Positions 18,752-26,976 of a stretch of DNA of 64,000 nucleotides are shown piece by piece; the first letter of the stretch is position 1, and every line of letters begins with the position of its first letter. The DNA is from an uncultured Collinsella sp. (lineage in GTDB: Bacteria > Actinomycetota > Coriobacteriia > Coriobacteriales > Coriobacteriaceae): contig UQUL01000002.1 of NCBI GenBank assembly GCA_900544235.1, forward strand, positions 30,584-94,583, in the 5' to 3' direction. The notes below the pieces were generated by a model. That model did no database searches, was not told where the DNA came from, and saw nothing but the letters and a program-made list of their open reading frames with translations. The position numbers and the translations under genes were made by a program.

Positions 18752-21394
18752 ATGTTAGACCGTTTTACCGATCGCGCGCGCAAGGTCATGTCGATGGCCA
18801 AACAGGAGGCGCTCGATCTTCATTCAAATAAGGTGGGCACCGAGCACCTGCTGCTCGCGCTTGCCAAGGAGGACGAGGGCATTGCCGCCGAGGCGCTGCG
18901 TTCGCTCGACATCTCCTACGATGACATCATGGATACTCTCAAAGAGGTCCAGACCACGGTTCCCGAGCCCAGTGAGGAGACCGAGGCGGCCAAGCTCGCC
19001 TTTACGCCGCTCGTCATCAGCGTGATGGAGCGTTCATTCCGTGTGGCGCGTGAGAACAACCAGACCTACGTGTCGACCGAGCACTTGCTGATCGGCATCG
19101 TCGAAGAGGGCAACGGCATGGCCATGGACATCCTCATGCGCCTGGGTGTGTCGTCCGCCTCCATCAAAAAGGCTATCGAGAAACTCACCGCCAAGGACCA
19201 GGACAAGAAGCGTCCGCTCGCTGGTGCCGGTGCTGGTCGTCCCGGTGCGGGCCTGCCGTTCTTTAGCGGCTCGGATGCCTCTCAGCAAAAGGGGAGTGGC
19301 ACCGATACGCTCAAGCAGTTCGCCACCAACCTCACGCAAAAGGCGCGCGATGGCGAGCTCGACCCTGTAATTGGTCGCGAAAAGGAAGTCCAGCGTATGA
19401 TGGAAATTCTTTCGCGCCGCACCAAGAACAACCCGCTCATTCTGGGCGACCCCGGCGTGGGCAAGACGGCCATCGTCGAGGGCCTGGCTCAGCAGATTGC
19501 AGCCGGCAACGTGCCCGAGAACCTCATGAACCAGAATATCTGGACGCTCGACCTGCCGGGCCTCGTGGCGGGTGCCAAGTATCGCGGCGAGTTTGAGGAG
19601 CGCCTCAAGAACGTGATCCAGGAGGCCACCGAAGCCGACGACGTCATCCTGTTTATCGACGAGATGCACACCATCATCGGTGCCGGTTCTGCCGAGGGCT
19701 CCATCGACGCGAGTTCCATGCTCAAGCCCGTGCTCGCGCGCGGTGCCTTCCAGATTATCGGCGCCACCACGGCCGAGGAATTCCGCAAGTACCTCACCAA
19801 GGACCCGGCCTTTGAGCGTCGCTTCCAGACCATCGATGTCGAGGAGCCGAGCGTCGAGGACACGGTCAAGATCCTGACCGCGCTCAAGCCGCGCTACGAG
19901 GAGCATCACCATGTGCGCTATACGCAGGGTGCTATCGAGGCTGCCGCGAACCTTTCCAACCGCTACATCCAGGATCGCTTCCTGCCCGATAAGGCCATCG
20001 ACCTCATCGACGAGGCCGGTGCCCGCGCTCGCATCGCCGCGAATCGCGCGCCCGAGCCGGTGCGTGAGGCCGAGCATCGCATAGAGGAGCTCAAGGCCGC
20101 CGCGCAGGAGGCCACCGAGAGCGACGATATGAACAAGGCCGCCGAGATCACCGAGCAGCAGAAGGCTGCCGAGATTGAGCTCGCCGAGGCCAAGGCCGCC
20201 TGGACCGCCGAGCTCGACGCCAGCCCGCTCACCATCGATGTGAGTCAGATCGCCGATATCGTGTCCGTGACTTCGGGCGTGCCGGTGTCCTCGCTTACCG
20301 AGAGCGAGAGTCGCCGCCTGCTGCAGGCCGAAAGCGTGCTCAAGACGCGCATCATCGGTCAGGATGAGGCTGTCGAGGCAGTTGCCAAGGCCGTGCGCCG
20401 CAGCCGCTCGCCGCTCAAGGATCCGCGTCGCCCCGGCGGCAGCTTTATCTTCCTGGGTCCCACCGGTACGGGCAAGACCGAGCTCGCCAAGACGCTCGCC
20501 GAGTACCTCTTTGGCAGCAAGGATGCGCTCATCAGCTTCGACATGTCCGAGTTCGGTAGCGAGTTCGAGGTCTCCAAGCTCATCGGTAGCCCTCCGGGTT
20601 ACGTCGGTCACGACGAGGGCGGCCAGCTCACCAAGGCCGTTCGTCGCCACCCGTACTCGGTCGTGCTGTTCGACGAGATCGAGAAGGCGCACCCCGATAT
20701 CTTCAACATCTTGCTGCAGGTGCTGGAGGAGGGCCGCCTGACCGATAGCCAGGGCAAGACGGTCGACTTCCGCAACACCGTGATCATCATGACGTCCAAC
20801 GTGGGCGCCCGCGAGATTGCGCAGGATGCGAGCGTGGGCTTTGGCACCACCGGCGAGCAGGGCCTCACGTCGAGTGAGATCCGTGGTCGCGCGATGGGCG
20901 AGCTCAAGCGCCTGTTCCGCCCCGAGCTGCTCAACCGTATCGACGACATTGTGGTGTTCCAGAAGCTCTCGGGCGAGAATCTCACCAAGATCGCGCACCT
21001 GCTGGTGGACGACCTGCGTCAGCGTTTGATTGCCAACGGCATGAACATCAAGCTCACCGACGCGGCCTATGACAAGATCGTGGCCGAGGGCACCGACCTC
21101 ACCAACGGTGCGCGTCCGCTGCGCCGTGCCATCCAAAAGCTCATCGAGGACCCGCTGTCCGAGGAGCTTCTGGCCGGCGAGTGGGGCGAGGGCGATACCG
21201 TCCTGTGCGACGTGGCCGATGGCAAGTTTGTCTTTAGCCACGGCACGGGCGAGATCCCGGCACCGCGTCCGGCGGGCACGCTCGGTGGCGATACCGCCCC
21301 GGCGGCACCGCACACCGGCAACGCCGCGCCCGTGAGCGGCGGCGTGACCTCGGGCCCCGGCGGCATGATGCAAGCCGGTTCCGGCGCGCTGTAG
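18752..21394 (+). CDS. clpC: ATP-dependent Clp protease ATP-binding subunit ClpC
   Basis: An 880-aa AAA+ unfoldase that feeds substrates to ClpP. It has the Clp N-domain repeat (about 1-145, MLDRFTDRARKVMSMAKQEA), D1 ATPase with GDPGVGKTAIVEGLAQQ and IDEMHTIIGAGSAEGS, a coiled-coil middle domain (about 420-490), and D2 ATPase with GPTGTGKTELAKTLAEYLFG and FDEIEKAHPDIFNILLQVLE. A Gly/Pro-rich tail of about 50 residues follows. It is monocistronic, between its own leader and a strong terminator. No CtsR box is visible. Confidence 0.97.
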   Translation: MLDRFTDRARKVMSMAKQEALDLHSNKVGTEHLLLALAKEDEGIAAEALRSLDISYDDIMDTLKEVQTTVPEPSEETEAAKLAFTPLVISVMERSFRVARENNQTYVSTEHLLIGIVEEGNGMAMDILMRLGVSSASIKKAIEKLTAKDQDKKRPLAGAGAGRPGAGLPFFSGSDASQQKGSGTDTLKQFATNLTQKARDGELDPVIGREKEVQRMMEILSRRTKNNPLILGDPGVGKTAIVEGLAQQIAAGNVPENLMNQNIWTLDLPGLVAGAKYRGEFEERLKNVIQEATEADDVILFIDEMHTIIGAGSAEGSIDASSMLKPVLARGAFQIIGATTAEEFRKYLTKDPAFERRFQTIDVEEPSVEDTVKILTALKPRYEEHHHVRYTQGAIEAAANLSNRYIQDRFLPDKAIDLIDEAGARARIAANRAPEPVREAEHRIEELKAAAQEATESDDMNKAAEITEQQKAAEIELAEAKAAWTAELDASPLTIDVSQIADIVSVTSGVPVSSLTESESRRLLQAESVLKTRIIGQDEAVEAVAKAVRRSRSPLKDPRRPGGSFIFLGPTGTGKTELAKTLAEYLFGSKDALISFDMSEFGSEFEVSKLIGSPPGYVGHDEGGQLTKAVRRHPYSVVLFDEIEKAHPDIFNILLQVLEEGRLTDSQGKTVDFRNTVIIMTSNVGAREIAQDASVGFGTTGEQGLTSSEIRGRAMGELKRLFRPELLNRIDDIVVFQKLSGENLTKIAHLLVDDLRQRLIANGMNIKLTDAAYDKIVAEGTDLTNGARPLRRAIQKLIEDPLSEELLAGEWGEGDTVLCDVADGKFVFSHGTGEIPAPRPAGTLGGDTAPAAPHTGNAAPVSGGVTSGPGGMMQAGSGAL

Positions 21395-21424
21395 GGGATC
21401 TTCGGGATTATTTTGTATAAAGAA

Positions 21425-21458
21425 GGGGCGTCTCCGGCAACGGGGACGCCCCATTTTA
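21425..21458 (+). terminator. Intrinsic terminator of clpC
   Basis: GGGGCGTCTCCG-GCAA-CGGGGACGCCCC with ATTTTA following; stem of 12 bp with one mismatch. Confidence 0.85.
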
Positions 21459-21572
21459 TGGAGCGGAGTTTCCAGGAACGATAAGAGTAATGTATCGTTA
21501 ATGGATTAATGAATCGAATGTCGATAAAATAAATGAATCTTAATCACTGCACCGATCTTGACGGAGGCTGAG

Positions 21573-22112
21573 ATGGCGAATAGCGCTCAACAGATCGAGG
21601 AATCATTGAATCGTATGCAGCGGCTTGGGAAGAGGCTCAGACTGTTATTCACTATTCTTTTTGTCTTGATTTGTATCTGTATGGTAGTGGTCACCGCGGT
21701 GGTGCTTGCCATGATTATCGATGGGACGGTAGACGATCCGTCCCATACAGTTTCCATCGTCGTTCCTCCAGCATATTTAATCATCTGCGCTGTTGGCGTG
21801 ATGACGCTGAGAGGGGTAAGCAGCGACATGGCAAAAGGGGAATCCCCATTTACTCTTGCACACGCCCGAAGGATAAGTGCACTTGGATGGATGCTAGTTG
21901 TTATTGTAGTGGTTGAACTTGTTGCTTCACCCGGCTTTGTGGCGATTGCGATTGGGCCGCTTTCTTTCATCAACGCGCCGTATGCAATGTTTGAAGAGCT
22001 CACCATGCCGCTTGATATGGGCGCGGTTCTCGGCGCAATCACATGTTTCTCGCTTTCCGCAATCTGGCGATATGGAGCGTTGCTTCAAGCACAGACGGAA
22101 GACTTAGTCTAG
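21573..22112 (+). CDS. DUF2975-like membrane protein
   Basis: A 179-aa protein with about four membrane helices: LLFTILFVLICICMVVVTAV near 25-50, YLIICAVGVMTLRG near 70, MLVVIVVVELVASPGFVAIA near 110-130 and GAVLGAITCFSLSAIWRYG near 150. Start ATG 21573 follows CGGAGG at good spacing. It is followed 7 nt later by a small HTH gene. DUF2975 proteins are typically paired with a YozG-type HTH regulator; I infer that relationship here. Function unknown. Confidence 0.7.
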   Translation: MANSAQQIEESLNRMQRLGKRLRLLFTILFVLICICMVVVTAVVLAMIIDGTVDDPSHTVSIVVPPAYLIICAVGVMTLRGVSSDMAKGESPFTLAHARRISALGWMLVVIVVVELVASPGFVAIAIGPLSFINAPYAMFEELTMPLDMGAVLGAITCFSLSAIWRYGALLQAQTEDLV

Positions 22113-22119
22113 GGGCGCT

Positions 22120-22449
22120 ATGGAATATCTTATTATTGAGTTAGAGGGTCTGCTGCTTCAGCGGGGGAAGACGAGTGCAGATATCATTCGTGCGACAGGA
22201 CATACTCCGGCGAACATCTCGAAGATCAGGAATGGGAAAATAAAGGCTATCCGACTTAAGACTCTGCTCGATATATGCGTTGAGTTGGATTGCCAGCCCG
22301 GAGACCTTATCAAAAGGGTTAACGAACGCGAGCTTGAGGAGCTGGCAACCGAAAGGGCGAAGCGTGCCGTCAATAGGGTGATTGCTGGCGATGGACAAAC
22401 AGGCAGTTTACCTACACGCGTGTACGTGGTAGACCTAAATGAAGAATAG
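22120..22449 (+). CDS. Small XRE-type helix-turn-helix regulator (YozG-like)
   Basis: A 109-aa protein. Residues about 10-65 form an HTH of the Cro/C1 type (LLLQRGKTSADIIRATGHTP, then ANISKIRNGKIKAIRLKTLL, and DICVELDCQPGDLI). The latter segment is very common in YozG-like regulators. A short charged tail follows. It is co-transcribed with the DUF2975-like gene and ends at a terminator just before the RiPP cluster, so it could also affect that cluster, though nothing shows this directly. Confidence 0.8.
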   Translation: MEYLIIELEGLLLQRGKTSADIIRATGHTPANISKIRNGKIKAIRLKTLLDICVELDCQPGDLIKRVNERELEELATERAKRAVNRVIAGDGQTGSLPTRVYVVDLNEE

Positions 22450-22471
22450 CGCTCGAAGATAAGATTCGACG

Positions 22472-22503
22472 AAAGCCCTGCGGAAACCCCGTGGGGCTTT
22501 TTT
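22472..22503 (+). terminator. Intrinsic terminator after the HTH gene
   Basis: AAAGCCC(TGCGG)...(CCGTG)GGGCTTT hairpin followed by TTTTTATA. It separates the HTH gene from the RiPP promoter. Confidence 0.8.
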
Positions 22504-22519
22504 ATAGGCGTAACCGGTA

Positions 22520-22557
22520 TTGAATTGATAAGATTATCGAAATACAATAAGCTTATT
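22520..22557 (+). promoter_or_regulatory. Predicted promoter and palindrome in front of the RiPP precursors
   Basis: TTGAAT (22520-22525) and TACAAT (22543-22548) with a 17-bp spacer make a strong sigma-70 promoter. A 12-bp palindrome AATAAGCTTATT (22546-22557) overlaps the -10 and the expected start point and could be an operator. The first precursor ATG is 31 nt further on. Confidence 0.65.
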
Positions 22558-22587
22558 CAAACAGTAGAATTATAGAAAGGAGGAAGA

Positions 22588-22707
22588 ATGGCTTGGATTA
22601 ATGAGCCCAATGACGGCATCGCCCCTGCATGTGGAAACTGCTTCATCTACGCGCATGGCGGTTGCTCCACCAAGTGCTCGAAACAATCGTGCACGGTCCG
22701 TTTCTAG
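22588..22707 (+). CDS. Cysteine-rich RiPP precursor peptide 1 (39 aa)
   Basis: A 39-aa ORF with a near-ideal AAAGGAGG ribosome site. It starts MAWINEPNDGIAPACGNC and ends GGCSTKCSKQSCTVRF. Cysteines are at 15, 18, 26, 30 and 35 (C-x2-C-x7-C-x3-C-x4-C), exactly as in the next ORF. Trp3, Ile4, Glu6-Pro7, Gly10-Ile11, Pro13, Ile20-Tyr21-Ala22-His23-Gly24-Gly25 and Arg38-Phe39 are also shared. A radical SAM/SPASM enzyme and exporters lie downstream, so it is most likely a maturase substrate. I do not recognise a named precursor family. Gly24-Gly25 could be a double-glycine cleavage point, but two cysteines would then be in the leader. Confidence 0.75.
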   Translation: MAWINEPNDGIAPACGNCFIYAHGGCSTKCSKQSCTVRF

Positions 22708-22755
22708 TTGTCTTTTGGAACTTTTGATTTGAACGATGGAGAAAGGAGGAATGAA

Positions 22756-22875
22756 ATGCAATGGATTAGCGAACCATCGTCCGGCATAGAGCCGATGTGC
22801 AACAACTGCTGGATTTACGCTCACGGGGGCTGCGCTAGGAGGTGCTCGACCCAGGAGTGCTCCATCCGTTTCTAG
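22756..22875 (+). CDS. Cysteine-rich RiPP precursor peptide 2 (39 aa)
   Basis: Second copy of the precursor, same length, same five cysteine positions, about 60 percent identical. It starts MQWISEPSSGIEPMCNNC and ends GGCARRCSTQECSIRF. AAAGGAGG is upstream of ATG 22756; an overlapping ATG five bases earlier opens another frame without this conservation. Most differences are polar substitutions between the cysteines, the pattern expected for paralogous peptides under selection for the scaffold. It might be the partner of a two-peptide antimicrobial, by inference. Confidence 0.75.
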   Translation: MQWISEPSSGIEPMCNNCWIYAHGGCARRCSTQECSIRF

Positions 22876-22934
22876 CAGATGAGTGTGTTGCGCAACGTGT
22901 GATGAGCGGTCCTTACAAGGAACCGTCGGACAGC

Positions 22935-23028
22935 GAAGAATGATGCTCATGCTTTTCAAGCGTTCAAGGAGTTTGGGGTGAACAATAAAGACCGTTGTCT
23001 ATGCTCCAGGCTCTGAGCATCATTCTTC
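22935..23028 (+). promoter_or_regulatory. Long-range inverted repeat between precursors and transporter
   Basis: GAAGAATGATGCTCA (22935-22949) and its exact reverse complement (23014-23028) enclose 64 nt. In the transcript this would form a large stem-loop 30 nt before the ABC gene, well suited to reduce read-through or protect the precursor mRNA. No T-run follows and no ORF is evident in 22876-23059. Confidence 0.5.
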
Positions 23029-23059
23029 TCTCAAGTTTAGAGAAAGAAGGTGAGTCTGT

Positions 23060-23974
23060 ATGGAAGATTATCTTGTGAGCTTGCACGACGTCACAAAAAA
23101 GTACGGTAGATTTGTGGCTCTGAACTCGGTTAGCCTGAACGTGGAGCGTGGTGAGATATACGGTCTCATCGGAGAAAACGGCGCTGGCAAAAGTACCTTG
23201 ATTCGCATTATCAATGGTCTTACGGCACCCACCTCCGGAGAATTAGTCATATTTGGACACGCAAAGCCAGAGGACATTCGCTGTTTGCGTTCGCGCATCG
23301 GTTATATGCCTGATACCAACGCGTTTTATCCCAATCTAAGCGCATCGGACAACCTCCTTGTTCGATGCATGGAATGGGGAATACCTCAGTTGAGTAATGA
23401 GGAAATCTTGAGACTTGTTGGATTGGAAGATACGGGGAGAAAACGCGCGAGAGATTTTTCGATGGGAATGAAGAGGCGCCTTGATCTGGCAATAGCCCTT
23501 TTGGGCGATCCTGATCTTCTTATTCTTGACGAACCTACGAACGGGCTCGACCCCATGGGCATCGTTGAAGTAAGGGAGATGCTGTTCGATATCAACAGGC
23601 GACTTGGCAAAACGATTCTCATTTCAAGCCACAACCTTGAGGAACTCCATAAGCTTGCAACCTGCTATGAGTTCATAAGTCATGGAGTCATTCTGCGAAG
23701 CGCAAACGCTGCTGAGATCGAGGCGGATTGCAGAAAGCGTTTGGTTCTTCGCGTTCAAGAACCCGATAGTGCTCTTTTGGAACTAAGACGGCGTGTTTCC
23801 TCCAAAGTTTACATCGACGGTCGCGACCTCTTTGTGGAAGCTGACCAAGAGAGTTCGGCAGAGATTGTTAGATTGCTTACAGATGCTGGAATTTGCGTCA
23901 ATGAAGCCTTTACCGAGAAACAGAGCTTAGAGGAGTACTATACCGACCTAGTTGCGTGTGAGGGCGACCGATGA
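23060..23974 (+). CDS. ABC transporter ATP-binding protein (LanF/BcrA-like)
   Basis: A 304-aa ATPase. Walker A is GENGAGKST (about residue 36), the signature is the variant FSMGMKRRLDLAIALLGDPD and Walker B with the catalytic Glu is LLILDEPTNGLDP. The H-loop is ISSHNLEEL. A C-terminal extension of about 90 aa after the ATPase core is typical of BcrA/LanF proteins. It overlaps the following permease by ATGA. With two permeases downstream it matches the LanFEG layout of self-immunity transporters for peptide antibiotics. Start by GTATGG at 23060 after AGAAAGAAGGTGAG. Confidence 0.88.
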   Translation: MEDYLVSLHDVTKKYGRFVALNSVSLNVERGEIYGLIGENGAGKSTLIRIINGLTAPTSGELVIFGHAKPEDIRCLRSRIGYMPDTNAFYPNLSASDNLLVRCMEWGIPQLSNEEILRLVGLEDTGRKRARDFSMGMKRRLDLAIALLGDPDLLILDEPTNGLDPMGIVEVREMLFDINRRLGKTILISSHNLEELHKLATCYEFISHGVILRSANAAEIEADCRKRLVLRVQEPDSALLELRRRVSSKVYIDGRDLFVEADQESSAEIVRLLTDAGICVNEAFTEKQSLEEYYTDLVACEGDR

Positions 23975-24807
23975 TGCATGCGAGCTGTTTTGCGCTGGTT
24001 CGTAGCGAGGCACGATGTTTAATGAAAAACCGGGCGGCGTATGGTTTCGCCGCGGTGGTCTTTTCTCTAATGTTGCTGACGGTCTTCTCCTCTCCAAACG
24101 AACAGAACGCTTTGCTTTTTATGGTCGCAGGGGATAGCCCAAAAATTGTCAGTGGTGCTATAGGCTTTATCGGAAATCTAGTCGACGATAACGATATTGC
24201 GGGTTCGGCCGCGCGAACCTCACTGGTCTTTACCGTGCTCTGGATTCCGTTGGTTATCATCTACGCCGTTGTCGTGGCAGCACAAGACTACTCGTCGGCT
24301 AGTTATGACGTGACAAAGGCGAGGGGCGTTCCCGATTCCCTCCTGGTATTGGGCAAATTCACGACGCACGGCACGTATATTTGTCTCGCGTATATCGCGC
24401 TCAATGGAATGGCGTTTATTTGCAAATTATTCCAATACGTTGGTTCGATTACCTTGGATGATGCGCTGCGCTATATGACCCCTGCCTTTCTTGCTGCGAT
24501 TATTCTCGTGGCATTGTTTATGGAAACATTTTCTCTATACCAGCTAACGCGAAGTGTTGCTGCGGCCAGCATAATCGTTGTGACGTTGTCCGTCCTCGTC
24601 ATGGCGATTTTTCCCAGCTCCTATGGAAACGGTGCGGGTCCTTGGAGCCCAATTCTCTACCTTTCTCCCGTTTTTTACCTAATGAATATCTGCGCGTTGA
24701 ACTTCAAGATAGTTGGGGTGATTTCAACATTTGTCTACGTTGTCGCTGTGGCTTTCGTCGCGACAGCCATTTCCGTTGGGGCGCTTAAAATGAGAGAGGT
24801 GTTCTGA
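23971..24807 (+). CDS. ABC-2 type permease subunit (LanE-like)
   Basis: A 278-aa membrane protein with about six predicted helices (for example AAYGFAAVVFSLMLLTVFSS, SLVFTVLWIPLVIIYAVVVA, FLAAIILVALFMETFSL, and the C-terminal VISTFVYVVAVAFVATAISV). Extracellular loops are short. Overlaps the ATPase gene by 4 nt and the next permease by 1 nt, so the three are translationally coupled. There is no close sequence signature beyond ABC-2 topology; an immunity or export role is inferred from the cluster. Confidence 0.75.
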   Translation: MMHASCFALVRSEARCLMKNRAAYGFAAVVFSLMLLTVFSSPNEQNALLFMVAGDSPKIVSGAIGFIGNLVDDNDIAGSAARTSLVFTVLWIPLVIIYAVVVAAQDYSSASYDVTKARGVPDSLLVLGKFTTHGTYICLAYIALNGMAFICKLFQYVGSITLDDALRYMTPAFLAAIILVALFMETFSLYQLTRSVAAASIIVVTLSVLVMAIFPSSYGNGAGPWSPILYLSPVFYLMNICALNFKIVGVISTFVYVVAVAFVATAISVGALKMREVF

Positions 24808-25586
24808 TGAGTTTTTCAGGTGTTCTCCGCTCTGAGTTTTTTCGCGCGCGGCGCATGCATGTCGGTATGGTGTTGACGCTGCTTTATCTAGGAGTTGCGC
24901 TTCTGTACGTTCTGGCAGGAGCGGGAGCATGGGTGTCGATGGGGAATGAGGGCACCTTTGTAGGGTTTTGCGCAGATCCCTTCTATTTCGACCTGATTGA
25001 TGTGGGGAGCGCTGCGGAGCGCGCGGTTGCCGCTGCCCTTGCGCACACGATTTATTTTCCTGTTGCCGCGGTTGCTGCGGTCGGGCTGTTTTTCGACAAT
25101 CATGGGGATGGCGCGAACATTGCCGTTTCGCGTGCGAGAGGCACACTTGAGGGCTCGCTTTACCTGTCTAGGGTGATCGTCTCTTCTGTGTACCTTACGT
25201 TCTACTACGTGTTCTTCACGCTGATTCTCTGCGCGATATATTCTGCGCATGGACAGGCGATTGATATCTTCCTTTTGATTCAGAAGATGGTCGCCAATAT
25301 CTTGATAAACATCAGCTACGTCGTGGTTTGCGGTACCGCATTTGCCGGCTTTTGCCAAAAAGCTCTAGTTTCGGGAGGACTTATTACGGTGACCTTTGCA
25401 GGGCTTATCGCTGTTATGTCATTTCCTGGCACCAGCATTCCTGTGCATATGTTCTATTGGATGCGGACGTGTGGGGTAGGCGTTCCCGGAATGGGGCTCG
25501 AGGTCGTTTCCTTTTCGTTAGCAAGCGTGATTGCCTGTGTGCCGATTCTCTATGCTTCGCAGAAGGTTCACCGCAGACTGAGCTAG
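24807..25586 (+). CDS. ABC-2 type permease subunit (LanG-like)
   Basis: A 259-aa membrane protein with about six helices (MVLTLLYLGVALLYVLAGAG, HTIYFPVAAVAAVGLFFDN, VYLTFYYVFFTLILCAIY, ILINISYVVVCGTAFAGFC, GGLITVTFAGLIAVMSF, VVSFSLASVIACVPILYAS). It begins on the stop codon of the first permease. Size and topology match the second permease of LanFEG-type transporters. A 91-nt gap leads to the maturase gene. Confidence 0.75.
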   Translation: MSFSGVLRSEFFRARRMHVGMVLTLLYLGVALLYVLAGAGAWVSMGNEGTFVGFCADPFYFDLIDVGSAAERAVAAALAHTIYFPVAAVAAVGLFFDNHGDGANIAVSRARGTLEGSLYLSRVIVSSVYLTFYYVFFTLILCAIYSAHGQAIDIFLLIQKMVANILINISYVVVCGTAFAGFCQKALVSGGLITVTFAGLIAVMSFPGTSIPVHMFYWMRTCGVGVPGMGLEVVSFSLASVIACVPILYASQKVHRRLS

Positions 25587-25677
25587 TAAAACGAGGAGAC
25601 GTGGTCCAAGTCAATCGGACTAATGATTGTAAATGTCAAGTATGACAATGGGTACAAAGTTGTGAGGGATACCGTAT

Positions 25678-25785
25678 ATGAAGATGTCTAGATTTAATGT
25701 CGAGCACAGTGACGATGGCGCGACGCTCATCATGAATGCTCGAGGAGGAGGAATACTCTCCCTTAATCGGGAATATACGGAGTAG
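25678..25785 (+). pseudogene. N-terminal 35 codons of the peptide maturase, ended by an in-frame TAG
   Basis: From ATG 25678 (GTGAGGG ribosome site) the frame reads MKMSRFNVEHSDDGATLIMN and ...GILSLNREYTE, then TAG at 25783-25785, and continues in the same frame as YQRVLQGDYEDADDLIREL into the radical SAM gene. This is the usual N-terminal start of SPASM peptide maturases (MKxSRFNV... LSLxxEEY), normally part of the leader-recognition region. A single G-to-T change (GAG to TAG) would explain the stop. It may be a nonsense mutation, a sequencing error, or a read-through site. Confidence 0.7.
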
Positions 25786-25854
25786 TATCAGCGAGTACTC
25801 CAGGGGGATTACGAGGACGCGGATGATCTAATTCGCGAACTCAAACGTGGCGGG

Positions 25855-26976
25855 ATGCTCATAGACGACAGCCGTGATGAGTATGCAGAGTTGAGACTAC
25901 AGAGTCGGGCCGCGCGCTTTTCAAATACAAGCCTAGGTTTGACGGTGGCTCCCACCATGGCATGTAATTTTTGCTGCCCTTACTGCTACGAAAAGGGGCA
26001 GGAGTATACGACGATGAGCGATCGCGTGGTGAATCAACTTCCTGCGTTCGTTCTCGAGAATTATCCGAATATCACGAGCCTGAGCGTCGGCTGGTATGGC
26101 GGCGAACCCTTGCTTGGCCTCGACATGATTGAACGCATCACAGCGCTTCTCAAGGATGCCATCGGCTCAATGTGCACATACAGCGCTTCAATCGTTACGA
26201 ACGGATACTTGCTAACTCCTGATGTTGCAAGGAGGCTTGTAGCATGTGGCGTCAAGACGGCTCAGATTACCATTGACGGCTCGAGGACCGATCATGATTC
26301 ACGCCGGATACTTCATGACGGCACGCCGACCTACGAGCGGATATTGCAAAACATCAGAGATTGCGCGGACATTCTGAAGATATCGATACGCAGCAACGTT
26401 GACAAGACGAACATCGATACGGCGTTTGAACTTCTCGAGTATCTAGAAAACAGTGGCCTCAAGAACAAGGTCCATTTCTACCTTGCTCCAGTCGACAACA
26501 TTAATGATGTCTGTACAAACGATAGCCATTGTTTCACAGTTAAAGAGTTTTCACGTGAGGAAACCGAGTTTTACAGGCAGGCGATTGGCAGGGGGTTCAA
26601 AGTGCGCCCCTTTGGTGGAACGAACCTCGGTATCTGCTGTGCGGTCGGAATTAACTCCTATGTCATTGACCCCTTGGGAAATCTTTACAAGTGCTGGGAT
26701 GATATCGGAAGAAGCGAGCGCAAGGTCGGTTCAATTTTCGAGCGACCCATGCTGACTCCCAACATGATTCGATGGATGTCCTACGAGCCTGATGATCCGG
26801 AATGCCATGATTGTTTTGCTTTTCCCATGTGTATGGGTGGATGTCCGAACCACGCCTTGAATGGCGACGAAAAACAATGTGTGTCTTTCCGTTACGATGC
26901 AGAGCAAAAGATGCTGCTGTCGAAAATGATGGAGGACGCGAGCCGAACGGCTGAGGCGGCCGAAGCCCATGCTTAG
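25855..26976 (+). CDS. Radical SAM/SPASM peptide maturase (core)
   Basis: A 373-aa reading frame, continuing a longer original ORF from 25678 that is cut by a TAG. The radical SAM cluster motif is MACNFCCPYCYEK (CxxxCxxC with an extra Cys), followed by VGWYGGEPLL, IVTNGYLL and AQITIDGSR. The C-terminal SPASM region (about 250-345) has GICCAVG, GNLYKCWDDIG, and CHDCFAFPMCMGGC with a late Cys in KQCVSF, enough ligands for two auxiliary 4Fe-4S clusters. Such enzymes make thioether (sactipeptide/ranthipeptide) or C-C links on cysteine-rich precursors. Re-initiation at ATG 25855 would lack about 59 N-terminal residues. It overlaps the exporter gene by 8 nt. Confidence 0.88.
   Translation: MLIDDSRDEYAELRLQSRAARFSNTSLGLTVAPTMACNFCCPYCYEKGQEYTTMSDRVVNQLPAFVLENYPNITSLSVGWYGGEPLLGLDMIERITALLKDAIGSMCTYSASIVTNGYLLTPDVARRLVACGVKTAQITIDGSRTDHDSRRILHDGTPTYERILQNIRDCADILKISIRSNVDKTNIDTAFELLEYLENSGLKNKVHFYLAPVDNINDVCTNDSHCFTVKEFSREETEFYRQAIGRGFKVRPFGGTNLGICCAVGINSYVIDPLGNLYKCWDDIGRSERKVGSIFERPMLTPNMIRWMSYEPDDPECHDCFAFPMCMGGCPNHALNGDEKQCVSFRYDAEQKMLLSKMMEDASRTAEAAEAHA

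Noticed and set aside
22751..22875. Alternative start MKCNGLANH... for the second small ORF
   Set aside because: That frame lacks the conserved Cys pattern seen in both peptides.
25783..25785. TAG as a sense codon (for example pyrrolysine)
   Set aside because: TAG ends several intact core genes here (nadA, nadB, niaR and others), and no Pyl machinery is visible.
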